A stretch of 64,000 nt of DNA, taken from the NCBI RefSeq assembly GCF_007713735.2, contig NZ_VMNW02000004.1, positions 1 to 64,000 on the forward strand, given 5' to 3'. How positions within the stretch are numbered: position 1 is the first letter of the stretch; the number at the start of each line of letters is the position of its first letter. The notes under the pieces were generated by a model that had not been told where the DNA came from, ran no database searches, and saw nothing but the letters and a program-made list of their open reading frames with translations. This document shows positions 54,718 through 62,107 of this stretch, in pieces. The DNA comes from Amycolatopsis acidicola (GTDB taxonomy: Bacteria; Actinomycetota; Actinomycetes; Mycobacteriales; Pseudonocardiaceae). The position numbers and the translations under genes are program-made.

Positions 54718-55413
54718 TCACGCGGCCTGCGGGGTGCGGCCGGCGAGCAGGTAGTCGGTGATGTGGCGAGAGGCGGAGTTCAGCGCGGCGGCGACCTGGA
54801 ACCGGCTCATGCCGAGGCGTTTGCCTGCGGTTGTTCGGTCTTTGTGATCGAGCAGAACGTCGGACACGAGGTCCGCTTGCTGGCGTGTGACGACACCGGA
54901 GAGCAAGGCGTCGGCGAGTACGAGATCGGGATGGCCACTTGCCGAACGGAGATTCGTTGTGGTTTCAGTGAGTTCCGACTGGGTCATCGCCCGTCGCTTT
55001 TCGGCGTTGCATACTTCGTGGCCGCGCCGGAACGCGGCCCAATAAAGCTGGCCGTACACCTTCGGAGCTTGCGGGTCGGCGAGGTCGAGCGCCTGCAGGA
55101 AACCCTCGAGAATCTCTGAGTCCAGGTCGTTGCGGTCGCCGGGGAACCGGTCACCGAGTTTGGCCCCGATGTGCTTGAGTCCGGGCATCATCATCGCGGC
55201 GGCGATCGTCGTCCACGGTTCCGGTGTCGCGTGGGCCCGCCGGATCAGTTCCCGCCACACCGCATCCTTGGTGACCCAGCTCGTCCGTCGTTTCAGCAGT
55301 AGTATGCGCACCTCATCGATCGGCAGCTCGGCGGGCACTGCTCTTCGATCACGTCCAGGTCCGGCGGGGAGTACGAGGTGATCGGAGAGCCCCTTTCCGA
55401 AGGGAGGAAACAT
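54718..55413 (-). CDS. Sigma-factor-like / HTH protein of unknown function
   Basis: A 231-residue soluble protein. A central helical block (DLDSEILEGFLQALDLAD, then LYWAAFRRGHEVCNAEKRRA) and a C-terminal helix-turn-helix-like segment (DRTTAGKRLGMSRFQVAAAL) resemble divergent sigma-70-type regulators found near actinobacterial accessory genes. ATG 55413 follows GGGAG. A TTG five codons upstream is possible. I do not recognise a named family. It lies 57 bp beyond the end of the ESX cassette on the same strand and could be cotranscribed with it. Confidence 0.7.
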   Translation of the reverse strand: MFPPFGKGLSDHLVLPAGPGRDRRAVPAELPIDEVRILLLKRRTSWVTKDAVWRELIRRAHATPEPWTTIAAAMMMPGLKHIGAKLGDRFPGDRNDLDSEILEGFLQALDLADPQAPKVYGQLYWAAFRRGHEVCNAEKRRAMTQSELTETTTNLRSASGHPDLVLADALLSGVVTRQQADLVSDVLLDHKDRTTAGKRLGMSRFQVAAALNSASRHITDYLLAGRTPQAA

Positions 55414-55469
55414 CCCACTCCCGCACAAGGGCCACCCGATCGATCCCGTGAGCCGGAGATTAGAAGGCT

Positions 55470-56216
55470 CTAGCTCGGCAGGGTCCGTTCGAGCCGGAGC
55501 AGGTGCTCAACGATTGCGGCCGGGTCGCCGGGGGCGAGGTGGACCTCGGCGTCGCTCCCGGAGCCGGTCGTGTAGTTGAGGTACCGGCCCCAATCCGTGT
55601 CCGCGTAGTGCAGCGGGAGCTCGAGCTGGTGGTAGCGGTTCAACTCGTCCCGGCGGGCCGCGTACAGCTCGCCGGTGCCGGTGACCGGGCGCTGCAGGAC
55701 ATTCACGAGGTCGCGGACGTCCCAGCGAGGTATCCGGTCTTCGCGGGTGACGGCCTCCAGGTCGGCCACGCGGATGGTCAGCGGGCGGCCGCCGCCGGGG
55801 CGCACGTCGGGTAGTTCCGCGATGAGCGCCTCGGCCAGTTGATCGCGGTGGACGGGCTTCAGCGCGATCCCGTCGTCCACGCGGATCGCGACGATGCCCT
55901 GCAGCCCGCGGCCTGCGGCGAGGATGCCGTAGGTGCGGCGGCCGTCGTTGACCCAGCCGTAGTACTCGACCGACGCGGTGGTCAGCAGGGGGAGCCAGTC
56001 GAGGAAGTCGACCTCGAGCCTGCCGCGCCTGTCAACCAAACCCGCTTCCTGCAAGGATTCCTGCAGCTCCTGCTGGGCCGCGAGCTTCTCGTCCGCGCTG
56101 AGCCAAACGGGTTCCGGGCGCAGCACGATGTGCAGGGTGCCTGCCCTCGCCTGCTCGACGGCGCCCGCCAGCGCCGTGAGTGGGAGTGAGAGATAACCGG
56201 TTCCTACCACGGACAT
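55470..56216 (-). CDS. EspG-family ESX secretion chaperone
   Basis: A 248-residue cytosolic protein with the EspG layout: a mixed alpha/beta fold, TASVEYYGWVNDGRRTYGIL and DIPRWDVRDLVNVLQRP-like strands. EspG proteins bind the tips of PE-PPE or PPE-like substrates and deliver them to the type VII secretion ATPase. Its gene directly follows the PPE-like gene (4-bp gap), as expected for a chaperone-substrate pair. No EccC, EccB or EccD genes are in the window. Confidence 0.87.
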   Translation of the reverse strand: MSVVGTGYLSLPLTALAGAVEQARAGTLHIVLRPEPVWLSADEKLAAQQELQESLQEAGLVDRRGRLEVDFLDWLPLLTTASVEYYGWVNDGRRTYGILAAGRGLQGIVAIRVDDGIALKPVHRDQLAEALIAELPDVRPGGGRPLTIRVADLEAVTREDRIPRWDVRDLVNVLQRPVTGTGELYAARRDELNRYHQLELPLHYADTDWGRYLNYTTGSGSDAEVHLAPGDPAAIVEHLLRLERTLPS

Positions 56217-56220
56217 GCGT

Positions 56221-57507
56221 TTACTCGCCGATGACGGGCGGCGTGGCTCTCACGTCGCTGCCGAAGACCGCGTCCGGGTCGGCCTCGAGGAGGTAGTCGG
56301 GGCGCTGGTGCTCGTCGTCCTCCTCGCCCTTGCCGCGTTGACCTGCTGCGCCCATCGGGGAGCCCGAGCCGCTCTTCGACGCGCTCCGGCTCGCCGCCGC
56401 TTCTTCGGCTGCCGCCGCGCTGCCGGGCCTGCCTGCCCCGGTGTTCTTGCCGGCGCCCAGCTCGCGTGCGCTCTCGCTGGCGGCGGCGCCGCGGCCCAGG
56501 CTCTCCTTCGCGGCACTGCCACCACGGCCGATGCTTTCCTTCGCCGCGCTACCGCGGCGCCCGGGGCCGCCCTCGGACTGACTGCCGTACAAGCGACTCG
56601 CCGCGCTGCTGCTGGAAGCGGACGGGCCGCGGTTGGCCGTGCGGCCTGTCGTGCGCTCCGTGTCGCCCGTGCCGCCGCCATAACCGGGGCCGACTCCCGG
56701 GACGAAGTTGCTGGAGTTCGTGCTGCCGCCTGTCGTGCCCGACGTGCCGCCCGGGAGGTTCGGCAACGGACTCACGCTGCCGCTCGTGCCGCCCGTGGTC
56801 GGGGTCGAGGAGGTGACCGAGCTGGGCCCGTTGAGGTTCGGCGCCGCGCTGACCGGGCCGCCGCCAGTGCCGCCGACGGGCTGGTTCACGGTGGCGGATG
56901 AGGCGTTCGTGTGGTCGTTGTACTGGGACTCGACCGACCCGACGCTGCCCACGGATGCCGACTTGAGCCCGATGGTGGCCCCGTCGCTGGGGAGCGTCTG
57001 GTAATCCATCGGGATGATTCCCTTGGTGTCGCCGGTGACCGAGCTGTACTGGTCCATCACCCGGACGTTGTTCTCGTTGGCGGCATTGGTCTTCGCGACA
57101 CCGTCCTGGTAGGACTTCACGTCACTCACCGCCAGCGACGGCCCGACGATCGGGATCGCGGCCTTGAGCCCCACCGACCACCCACTCGGCTTCTCCGGCG
57201 CAGGTGGGACGGGTACGACCTTGGACTTCGAGGCTTCGAAGACGTCGGATTGGGCCTGCATGGAGCCTTGGGTCTTGACAAGGGGACCGAGCGAATCATC
57301 GAAAGCTTGTGCGAGGGGGCTCGCCCCAGCATTTGCAGCGTCTCCGGAACTGCCGGTCCAGGATGCGTTCATCCGCGTCTGGAGGTTCTTGATGGCCTCG
57401 TGTTCGTCGTTATAGCCCGTCGCCAGCTGGTTGACTGCTTCCGAAGCGGCCTGGAGTTGCTGGGAATCACCGGCGTTGAAGTTGTTGTAGATCTGCGTGC
57501 CGTCCAT
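56221..57507 (-). CDS. PPE/WXG100-like ESX substrate with low-complexity tail
   Basis: A 428-residue protein. Residues about 1-160 form a helical hairpin-type domain (TQIYNNFNAGDSQQLQAASE, a W-T-G turn in NASWTGSSGDAANAG) like PPE or WXG100 targets. Residues about 190-400 are Gly/Ser/Thr/Ala-rich and disordered. The C-terminus ends in a conserved-looking acidic motif, RPDYLLEADPDAVFGSDVRA, then TPPVIGE. The ATG at 57507 has GGGGGCT upstream, inside the end of the lipoprotein gene. Export by an ESX system and presentation at the cell surface is inferred. Confidence 0.83.
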   Translation of the reverse strand: MDGTQIYNNFNAGDSQQLQAASEAVNQLATGYNDEHEAIKNLQTRMNASWTGSSGDAANAGASPLAQAFDDSLGPLVKTQGSMQAQSDVFEASKSKVVPVPPAPEKPSGWSVGLKAAIPIVGPSLAVSDVKSYQDGVAKTNAANENNVRVMDQYSSVTGDTKGIIPMDYQTLPSDGATIGLKSASVGSVGSVESQYNDHTNASSATVNQPVGGTGGGPVSAAPNLNGPSSVTSSTPTTGGTSGSVSPLPNLPGGTSGTTGGSTNSSNFVPGVGPGYGGGTGDTERTTGRTANRGPSASSSSAASRLYGSQSEGGPGRRGSAAKESIGRGGSAAKESLGRGAAASESARELGAGKNTGAGRPGSAAAAEEAAASRSASKSGSGSPMGAAGQRGKGEEDDEHQRPDYLLEADPDAVFGSDVRATPPVIGE

Positions 57508-57508
57508 A

Positions 57509-58126
57509 TCACGAGCCCCCCTGCAGAGTGGTAATGACAGCAGCCGCGATTCGCTTGGCGGCATCGCATGAATCCTGGGCGTTGTCGTAACCGTCTACTC
57601 CCGCCGAGAACGTCAGGTCGTCGGCAATTCCGACATATACGCTGCATTTGCCTTCCGTGCGGCGGTCCTGCGTGTCCGCGAAAGCAGCCGGATAGCCGGA
57701 GACATCCGTCGGTTCGGCGAAATCGTATCCACCGGCATCTCGGGTCTTGTAGACGCTGGCCAATCCGCCGTTCCGTTTGCCCTTGAGTACCTGAATATTG
57801 ACGTTGAAATTCCTGCTGTGGCTGGTTCGTACGTCAATCCAGCCGCAGCCGGGACCGAAGGCGCTGTCAGCACCGGTGGGCTCGGGGTTCGAGAAGCCGA
57901 GCTGGCCGACCAGTGTTTGCGGGACAAGGTCACACGGCTTGTCAAGATAGGCGGAGGGGTCCAGCGGGTGGTCCACTTTGGTGGGCTGCTCCGATCCGGG
58001 GGCCGAGGACGAGGCACCACTGGTGGACGTGCTCGGCGCGCCATCTGTGGTACTGGAACATGCAGAAACCGCTGCGGCCGAGGCGGCCAGCAACGCCGTC
58101 ATGAGCAGCCGGTACTTACGCGTCAT
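57509..58126 (-). CDS. DUF3558-family lipoprotein
   Basis: A 205-residue secreted protein. It has a signal peptide with a lipobox (AAAVSAC, Cys23), a Ser/Thr-rich linker, then the DUF3558 domain with PCDLVPQTLVGQLGFSNPEP and the paired cysteines typical of the family. Common in Pseudonocardiaceae and mycobacteria, with unknown function. ATG 58126 overlaps the stop of the upstream ESX-associated gene (TGATG), and the PPE-like gene starts 1 bp after its stop. Confidence 0.9.
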   Translation of the reverse strand: MTRKYRLLMTALLAASAAAVSACSSTTDGAPSTSTSGASSSAPGSEQPTKVDHPLDPSAYLDKPCDLVPQTLVGQLGFSNPEPTGADSAFGPGCGWIDVRTSHSRNFNVNIQVLKGKRNGGLASVYKTRDAGGYDFAEPTDVSGYPAAFADTQDRRTEGKCSVYVGIADDLTFSAGVDGYDNAQDSCDAAKRIAAAVITTLQGGS

Positions 58127-58569
58127 CAGCCCTGGTTCTCCTGGCCGCTCTTGAGAGCCGCGGTGTTCGCCTCTTCGTTCGCTTGCTTGGCGCCGGTGGC
58201 ATCGGTCAGCTTCTGTATGTAGTTCTCGACGTATTGGAGCATCGAGTCATGCTGGTTGGAGAGTAGGTCCAGCGAATCCCGCATCTGTGATAGGTACCCC
58301 TGGCTTTCCGTGTCGTCCGCCAGCTGCGTGAGGTTTCCCCGAGCACGTTCGATCAGGTTTTTCTTCGCGCTGATGCTCGCCTGGCGTTCTTTCCACATGG
58401 CCAGTACCGCGTTCATCTCGTCGACGCTGGGGAATTCGAAGCCGCCGCTGGCGCCGGTGGCCGCGAGTGCCGCGCCGACCGTCTTGTTCTGGCCATAGAC
58501 CTGGTACGACCCCTGCGGCTGGCGGACATCCGACCAGAACCCGCCCCCACTGTCGTTAGCCTCGACCAC
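58126..58569 (-). CDS. Small helical ESX-associated protein
   Basis: A 147-residue, mostly helical hydrophilic protein. A conserved-looking centre (SVDEMNAVLAMWKERQASIS, then LIERARGNLTQLADDTESQG) suggests a helical hairpin like WXG100/EspC-type proteins, with W-x-x in the turn region. It starts at GTG 58569 with GGGGAG upstream and is the first gene of a four-gene unit (this gene, DUF3558, PPE-like, EspG). It is likely secreted or part of the substrate complex. Assignment rests on context and helical character. Confidence 0.75.
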   Translation of the reverse strand: MVEANDSGGGFWSDVRQPQGSYQVYGQNKTVGAALAATGASGGFEFPSVDEMNAVLAMWKERQASISAKKNLIERARGNLTQLADDTESQGYLSQMRDSLDLLSNQHDSMLQYVENYIQKLTDATGAKQANEEANTAALKSGQENQG

Positions 58570-58779
58570 TGTTGCCTCCCCGCTACCGGACCGTGACCCT
58601 CTGACGCTGGAGCCTAGCGGAAGGCCCCATCGGCATGGAGTGATATTGCCGAAGATCCACGCCCTGAACTGCGCTAACAGTGTTAACGGCGCAACCGAGA
58701 CGCCGCCGAGACACCGCCCCGACCCCAGCCCGCGGCGAAAGTTCTCCATACCCGTCGCGACGCGAGTCACAATGGAGGT

Positions 58780-59880
58780 ATGAACGACCCCTTGCCCGGT
58801 CTGGTCGGCTTCGCGACGGCGTTGCGGGAGGCCGGGGTCCCGGCGGGCCCGCAGCGGGTGCAGGCGTACCTCGACGCGGTCCGGCGGGTCGACGTCGCCG
58901 ACGTGGGCCAGTTGTACTGGGCGGGCCGCGTCACGCTCTGCGCCGACCCCGACGACCTGCCCCGTTACGACGACGCCTTCGCCCAGTGGTTCACGGCCGA
59001 GCCGCCGCCGAAGCCCGCCACGGTGTCGCGCGAGAAGCGCGCCCGGATGGCGGCGATGTCGGGCGAGGACCGCCAGGGCGGCGACACCCAGGTCGAGTCC
59101 GAGGAGCTGCGCGTCGCGGCAACGGACGCCGAGCTCTTGCGCCAGCGCGACCTCGCGGAGCTGACCGCGGCCGAACGCCGCCACCTGCGGGAGCTGCTCG
59201 CGGTGCTCAAGCCGGTGCCGCCGACGCGCAAATCGCTCCGCCAGAAGCCCGCCAAGACCGGCGCGCTCGACCCCGGCCGCACGCTGCGCCGGATGCTCGC
59301 GGGAGGCGGCGAGCCGGTGCGGCTCGCGCATCGGCGCAAGTCGACGAGGCCGCGGAAAACCGTTCTCCTCCTTGACGTTTCCGGGTCGATGAGCCCCTAC
59401 GCCGACTCCCTGCTCCGCTTCGCGCACGTCGTGGTGCGGCGGGCGCCGGGCAGTGTCGAGGTGTTCACGCTGGGCACGCGCCTCACCCGCGTCTCCCGCC
59501 AGCTCCGCCAGCGCGACCCCGAGCGCGCGATGCTCGCGGCGGGCGCGGCGGTGCCGGACTTCGCGGGCGGCACGCGCCTCGGCGAGACGTTGCGCGTGTT
59601 CCTCGACCGCTGGGGCCAGCGCGGAATCGCCCGCCGGGCGGTGGTCACGATCTTTTCCGACGGCTGGGAGCGCGGCGACCCGAGCCTCCTCGGCGAGCAG
59701 CTGGCGCGCCTGCGCAGGCTGGCGCACGCTGTGTTCTGGGTCAATCCCCACGCGGGCCGCGACGGCTACGCTCCGGTGCAGTCAGGCATCGCTGCCGCGC
59801 TCCCGCACATCGATCGCCTGCTGGCCGGGCACAGCCTGGCCACCCTGGAACGACTGCTGGTGGAGATACGCGATGCATGA
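58780..59880 (+). CDS. VWA-domain protein (CoxE-like)
   Basis: A 366-residue protein with a C-terminal von Willebrand A domain. The MIDAS motif DVSGSMS starts at Asp199 and the IFSDGWERGDP strand follows. In CO-dehydrogenase-type clusters CoxE partners the MoxR ATPase CoxD in active-site maturation. It lies divergent from the ESX cassette across 210 bp, which must hold both promoters and contains an imperfect repeat, TGCGCTAAC at 58670 with GTTAACGGCGCA at 58682. It overlaps the xdhC gene by 8 bp. Confidence 0.88.
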   Translation: MNDPLPGLVGFATALREAGVPAGPQRVQAYLDAVRRVDVADVGQLYWAGRVTLCADPDDLPRYDDAFAQWFTAEPPPKPATVSREKRARMAAMSGEDRQGGDTQVESEELRVAATDAELLRQRDLAELTAAERRHLRELLAVLKPVPPTRKSLRQKPAKTGALDPGRTLRRMLAGGGEPVRLAHRRKSTRPRKTVLLLDVSGSMSPYADSLLRFAHVVVRRAPGSVEVFTLGTRLTRVSRQLRQRDPERAMLAAGAAVPDFAGGTRLGETLRVFLDRWGQRGIARRAVVTIFSDGWERGDPSLLGEQLARLRRLAHAVFWVNPHAGRDGYAPVQSGIAAALPHIDRLLAGHSLATLERLLVEIRDA

Positions 59881-60985
59881 CGTACTTGACGAGCTCTACA
59901 AACGCTGGTCGAACGGGGAAGCGACAGGGCTGGGCACCGTGGTGTCCACCTTCTCCTCCGCGCCCCGCGCGCCCGGCGCGGCGATGCTCGTCGGCGAGGA
60001 CGGCGAAGTCGTGGGCAGCGTGTCCGGCGGCTGCGTCGAGGGCGCGGTTTACGAGCTGGCGAAGGAAGTCGTCGCCGATCAACGGCCCGTGCTGCAGCGC
60101 TACGGCGTGAGCGACGACGACGCCTTCGCCGTCGGCCTCACCTGTGGCGGGATCATCGACATCTACGTCGAGCGCGTCGACAAGCAGACCATGCCCGAAC
60201 TGGGCGAGGTCGTCGACTCCGTCCACAGAGGACAGCCGGTCGCCGTGGTCACGGTGATCGAGCACGACGACCCCGCGCTGGTCGGCAGGCACATGATCGT
60301 CTGGACGGACCGCACCGAGGGCACGCTCGGCCGGGCCCGCATCGACGACGCCGTAGTCGACGACGCCCGCGGCCTGCTCGCCACCGGCCGCACCGCGACC
60401 CTGCACTACGGCCTCGACGGCGAACGCCGCGGCGAGGGCATGGCGGTGTTCGTCAACTCCTTCGAGCCCCCACCGCGCATGCTCGTCTTCGGCGCGATCG
60501 ACTTCGCGGCCGCGATGGCGAAGATGGGGTCCTACCTGGGTTTCCAGGTCACGGTGTGCGACGCGCGCCCGGTTTTCGCCACCGCCAGCCGGTTTCCCGA
60601 CGCCGACGAGGTGGTCGTGGACTGGCCGCACCGCTACCTGAAGGCCGAGGCCGCAGCGGGCCGCATCGACCGCCGCACGGTGGTCGCCGTGCTCACCCAC
60701 GACCCGAAGTTCGACGTGCCGCTGCTCGAGGTCGCGCTGCGCCTCGACATCGGCTACATCGGCGCGATGGGTTCCCGGCGCACGCACGAAGACCGGCTGG
60801 ACCGGCTGCGGGAAATCGGGATGACCGAGGAGGAGCTGTCCCGGCTGGCCTCGCCGATCGGGCTGGACCTCGGCGCGCGCACCCCGGAGGAGACGGCGGT
60901 GTCGATCGCCGCGGAGATCATCGCGTTGCGGTGGGGTGGTGGCGGCCGCCGGCTGGCCGAGCTGTCCGGCCGGATCCACGGCTGA
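59873..60985 (+). CDS. XdhC/CoxF-family molybdenum-hydroxylase maturation protein
   Basis: A 370-residue chaperone that in characterised relatives binds and helps sulfurate the molybdenum cofactor and inserts it into xanthine-dehydrogenase-type enzymes. It has the N-terminal XdhC/CoxI domain with GSVSGGCVEGAV and LTCGGIIDIYVE, and the C-terminal Rossmann domain with LVFGAIDFAAAMAKMGSYLG and IGYIGAMGSRRTHEDR. ATG 59873 overlaps coxE. The end overlaps the convergent small gene by 68 bp. Confidence 0.92.
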   Translation: MHDVLDELYKRWSNGEATGLGTVVSTFSSAPRAPGAAMLVGEDGEVVGSVSGGCVEGAVYELAKEVVADQRPVLQRYGVSDDDAFAVGLTCGGIIDIYVERVDKQTMPELGEVVDSVHRGQPVAVVTVIEHDDPALVGRHMIVWTDRTEGTLGRARIDDAVVDDARGLLATGRTATLHYGLDGERRGEGMAVFVNSFEPPPRMLVFGAIDFAAAMAKMGSYLGFQVTVCDARPVFATASRFPDADEVVVDWPHRYLKAEAAAGRIDRRTVVAVLTHDPKFDVPLLEVALRLDIGYIGAMGSRRTHEDRLDRLREIGMTEEELSRLASPIGLDLGARTPEETAVSIAAEIIALRWGGGGRRLAELSGRIHG

Positions 60986-61556
60986 GCTCGACGATCCGGA
61001 TCACCATCGGGGCGAGCCGTTCCGCCTGGTACGCAACGATCTTGTGGTGTCCGTCGAGGACCCGTTCCCCGGCCGGGCCACACAACACCACCGCGACCGG
61101 CCGCAGTCCGGAGCGGACCGCGCGCCGGTAGTAGGCGACCCGGCCGTCGTCCGCGGCGGGCCAGCTTCGCGTGGCCACGAGGCGGCTTTCGTCGTACAGC
61201 GGCGCGGGGCCGTTCAGCTCGTAGCCGCCGCGCACCAGCGAAGCGAGCAGCGGGCGCAGGGTTTCGCGCAGCGGGAAGCGGATCTGCCCGGTGGCCAAGG
61301 CGATCCGCAGACCTTCGGTCAGTTCCGCCGGCTCGCCCGGCCGCCCTTCTCCCATCAGCACCCGTTCCACGGTTCGTGTGACGGCCGGGCGAACAGCGGG
61401 GTTCCATTCGCGGCACGGGTCCGCAGATTCGGGGAAAAGCAGGGAGTTCACGCGCACCTGCGGAACTGTCGCCGCACCCCCGCTGACCAGGACTTGTCCG
61501 ATCGCGACAGAAGTAGCAGGCTCGCCTGTGAAGCCGATCACCAGCTCCCACCACAC
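60918..61556 (-). CDS. Conserved-looking hypothetical protein with DGHHK motif
   Basis: A 212-residue protein of unknown function. The C-terminal [14 protein letters not shown] segment resembles the DGHHR/DGHHK core of ParB/sulfiredoxin-like nucleotide-binding folds. The middle has [21 protein letters not shown] use GTG 61556, which has GAGG upstream. ATG 61568 would overlap the coxS start codon. It sits wholly between xdhC and coxS on the opposite strand and overlaps the xdhC end by 68 bp. Its antisense position within the cox genes is odd. Confidence 0.65.
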   Translation of the reverse strand: MWWELVIGFTGEPATSVAIGQVLVSGGAATVPQVRVNSLLFPESADPCREWNPAVRPAVTRTVERVLMGEGRPGEPAELTEGLRIALATGQIRFPLRETLRPLLASLVRGGYELNGPAPLYDESRLVATRSWPAADDGRVAYYRRAVRSGLRPVAVVLCGPAGERVLDGHHKIVAYQAERLAPMVIRIVELSRGSGRTARPAGGRHHPTATR

Positions 61557-61566
61557 TGGAGGCCTC

Positions 61567-62106
61567 ATGCGCATCACCGTCACCGTCGACGGCACCCAGT
61601 ACACCGACGAGGTCGAGCCTCGCACGTTGCTCGTTCACTACCTTCGGGAGACTTTGGGCAAAGTCGGCACTGTAATCGGTTGTGACACCAGCAACTGCGG
61701 GGCGTGCACCGTTCACCTGAACGGGCACAGCGTCAAATCCTGTTCCGTGCTCGCGGTGCAGGCCGACGGCTGTGAGGTCACGACCATCGAGGGCCTGGCG
61801 CGGGACGGGCAGCTGCACCCCGTGCAGCAGGCGTTCCACGACAACCACGCGCTGCAGTGCGGGTTCTGCACCCCCGGCATGATCATGCAGTCGATCGACC
61901 TCCTCGCCGACAACCCGGACCCGGACGAGCAGGCCGTGCGCGAAGGGCTGGAAGGAAACCTGTGCCGCTGCACGGGTTACCAGAACATCGTGCGCGCGGT
62001 GCGCGACGCGGCGCAGCACATGAGCCCGGGCGCGGGCCCCGAGGCGGAGCGGATGTCCGACGACGTCAGCCGGGCGCCGAGCGCCATCGCGGGCGGAGGC
62101 GAGTGA
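61567..62106 (+). CDS. Molybdenum hydroxylase [2Fe-2S] subunit (CoxS-like)
   Basis: A 179-residue small iron-sulfur subunit of the xanthine-oxidase family. The plant-ferredoxin-type cluster uses Cys39, 44, 47 and 59. The second cluster uses Cys98, 101, 133 and 135 (QCGFCTPGM and CRC). A Ser/Ala/Gly-rich tail of about 28 residues follows. ATG 61567 has GGAGG at 5 nt. It is followed after 1 bp by the large subunit. No medium FAD subunit (CoxM) is present before the window ends. Confidence 0.94.
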   Translation: MRITVTVDGTQYTDEVEPRTLLVHYLRETLGKVGTVIGCDTSNCGACTVHLNGHSVKSCSVLAVQADGCEVTTIEGLARDGQLHPVQQAFHDNHALQCGFCTPGMIMQSIDLLADNPDPDEQAVREGLEGNLCRCTGYQNIVRAVRDAAQHMSPGAGPEAERMSDDVSRAPSAIAGGGE

Positions 62107-62107
62107 G

